Source of the DNA: Pseudomonadota bacterium
GTDB lineage: Bacteria > Desulfobacterota > JAPLJL01
Reading direction: 5' to 3'
DNA: 40,778 bases
NCBI GenBank assembly: GCA_026388655.1
Contig: JAPLJI010000070.1
Span: forward strand, 1-40,778
Each line of letters begins with the position of its first letter. Position 1 is the stretch's first letter. The notes beneath the pieces were generated by a model. That model was not told where the DNA came from. It saw only the letters and a list, made by a program, of their open reading frames with translations, and made no database searches. Below, in pieces: positions 39,444 through 40,778 of the stretch. The position numbers were made by a program, and so were the translations under genes.

Positions 39444-40778
39444 CTAGCGGTATTTTCCGTTCTTCTTGGTGTACTCGATCATGGCCCGGAGATTCTCGGG
39501 CTTGGCCTCGTCCAGCGCCGTGCCGGTGGCCATGATGAAGCCCCCGCCCTTCCCCGCCTTCTCGATCAGGTGCTGGCAGTATTCCTCCACCTTCCGGGGC
39601 TCGGCCGAGATCATGAGCGAGGACGGGATATTCCCGATCAGGCAGATCCGGTCGCCAATAACTTCCTTGGCCTTGACCATGTCGGTCTGGTCGAAGAACC
39701 AGGCGGTCTTCCCCGCGGGCAGTTCGGCGAGGTACTTGAGCCGCAGGTTATAGCTGCCCTCTGCGAAGGGCATGGGCACGCACCCCTCCTCGATCAGGCC
39801 GAGGATGACCTTTTTCAGGGTGGGCCAGTAAAACTTCTGGAACTGGGCGTCGGACATGAAGCTGTCCGCCCCCTTGTGCAGCGGTATGGTGACCAGGGGG
39901 TTGCCGGTGGAGGTGGCGTCCTTTACGCCCCACCTGATCATGATCGGGACCAGCCTTTCCACTGCCTGCAGGATTTTCTCCGGCCGCCGGTACATGTCCA
40001 TCATGATCGCGTGGGTGCCCCGCAGGGTGTCGCCGAGGACGTCGAAGGGAGCCCCCGACATTCCTCCCGCCCCGCTCACGTAGCCCCGGCTCTTGACTTC
40101 TTGCTCAAATTTTAAAATCTCTATCAGCCAGGCGAGGGCCTCCTTCCCCGCGACCATCAAAGTCTCGAGGGTCTCCTGGACCTCCGGCCTCCCGAAGTAG
40201 ATCAGGTTCTGGGCCAGGCTGGTGATCCCAATGATCTCGGAAAAGGGCCGGAGCTTCTGGAAACCGGCGAATCCCCCGATGATCCGGGGCAGATATGTGC
40301 GCAGAAAGAAATCCGAGGGGTCATTGATGAGGTCATCGTATTCCTCGGCCTTCATGTACTCCCCCTCCACGCACTGGTAGGGGGCCCGCTCGGAAACACC
40401 CTGCCCGGGCCAGCGGTACATCTTGTATTGAATGATATCGAGAAGCTTGCCGGAGATGGCCAGGAAGGGGCCCGCGTAGGCGTCCGGCTGGTATTCATAA
40501 ACGTATTTCTTCCAGGCCTCCATCGCCTTCCCGTAATCGTACATCGCGTCTTTGTAAGTTATCCCGGCGAGGTGCGCGGGCAGGAAGGTCAGCAAGGGGT
40601 AAACCGGGATCCGGTCCGGTTTTTTCTTGAGCTGGATCGCGTCTTTCAGCCGGTTAACTCTCGCCTGGTAGGCCGCCTGGGCTTCCGGGCTCTCGAAATT
40701 GACGTTTTTCGGGTTGAGCCAGGTTTGGAAGCGGGTCTCCAGTCTTTCCTCCGCCGTCATCTTTTGCCACTGTTTCTG
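39444..40778 (-). CDS. Uroporphyrinogen-decarboxylase-fold protein (methyltransferase-like), long form, 5' end off window
   Basis: At least 438 residues. Start region: MTAEERLETRFQTWLNP, then VNRLKDAIQLKKKPDRIPVYPLLTFLPAHLAGI. Core: GTHAIMMDMYRRPEKILQAVERL, TIPLHKGADSFMSDAQFQKFYWPTLKKVI, PMPFAEGSYNLRLKYLAELPAG, and DICLIGNIPSSLM-like end. It belongs to the larger UroD branch frequent in sulfate reducers and syntrophs, where methyl or demethylation roles are suspected. The ATG at 40760 is in frame, but six more codons (QKQWQK) run to the window edge without a stop. Relatives begin with a similar QWQ(K/E)MT segment, so the true start is probably just outside. Confidence 0.82.
   Translation of the reverse strand, partial: QKQWQKMTAEERLETRFQTWLNPKNVNFESPEAQAAYQARVNRLKDAIQLKKKPDRIPVYPLLTFLPAHLAGITYKDAMYDYGKAMEAWKKYVYEYQPDAYAGPFLAISGKLLDIIQYKMYRWPGQGVSERAPYQCVEGEYMKAEEYDDLINDPSDFFLRTYLPRIIGGFAGFQKLRPFSEIIGITSLAQNLIYFGRPEVQETLETLMVAGKEALAWLIEILKFEQEVKSRGYVSGAGGMSGAPFDVLGDTLRGTHAIMMDMYRRPEKILQAVERLVPIMIRWGVKDATSTGNPLVTIPLHKGADSFMSDAQFQKFYWPTLKKVILGLIEEGCVPMPFAEGSYNLRLKYLAELPAGKTAWFFDQTDMVKAKEVIGDRICLIGNIPSSLMISAEPRKVEEYCQHLIEKAGKGGGFIMATGTALDEAKPENLRAMIEYTKKNGKYR

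Overview
This 40.8-kb window is chromosomal bacterial DNA, GC-rich in most genes and AT-rich in intergenic gaps and in one island. The gene set suggests an anaerobic Desulfobacterota-like (former Deltaproteobacteria) genome. The clues are two uroporphyrinogen-decarboxylase-fold proteins of the anaerobe methyltransferase type, two paralogous cysteine-rich 4Fe-4S proteins, a heterotetrameric-type glyS, a deleted acyl-CoA synthetase and a rubrerythrin-like protein. This assignment is an inference; no rRNA or marker gene in the window settles it. I saw no tRNA, rRNA, CRISPR, transposase or integrase.

Layout. 1-5.1 kb: the 5' end of glyS (minus strand), an internally deleted acyl-CoA synthetase remnant, a small protein that has a paralogue at 26.0 kb, and a large fusion of MFS/nucleotide-transporter-like membrane domain, HEAT repeats and cyclic-nucleotide-binding domain. 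5.1-5.9 kb: a hicBA toxin-antitoxin pair whose hicB tail is overrun by palindromic repeats. 5.9-9.3 kb (minus): three exported proteins (HEAT repeat, family-3 solute-binding lipoprotein, START-like). 9.5-14.1 kb (plus): two Fe-S paralogues, then a sodium:solute symporter with a tiny two-helix membrane partner.

14.2-19.3 kb (plus): an AT-rich island of five tightly packed genes. They encode an MntA-like nucleotidyltransferase, a RadC helix-hairpin-helix domain without its catalytic half, a type IIG-like restriction-modification enzyme (PD-(D/E)XK nuclease plus N6-adenine methylase), a small unknown protein, and a second PD-(D/E)XK-like nuclease with a zinc-knuckle-like region. This looks like a defence cassette in a combination I do not recognise and is the best candidate for an undescribed system.

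19.3-28.8 kb: galK, an AlkD-like protein, a UroD-fold protein, an RND/MMPL exporter, then the second small paralogue, a type-B carboxylesterase lipoprotein and a ferritin-like protein. 29.0-40.8 kb: a LOG-family nucleosidase, a Fic AMP-transferase, a small exported protein, a mutarotase-fold protein, an AI-2E family membrane protein, an ABC exporter (ATPase plus permease), gpsA behind a palindromic operator, and a second UroD-fold protein running off the right edge.

The gaps are filled with dispersed palindromic repeats of at least four families. One has GTAG/GGAG feet and the doublet hairpin layout of REP/REPIN elements; one copy lies inside a coding sequence and a related palindrome forms the end of hicB. 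A separate two-block sequence is repeated in the same orientation about 85-90 bases upstream of two unrelated genes and looks like a shared regulatory or leader element.
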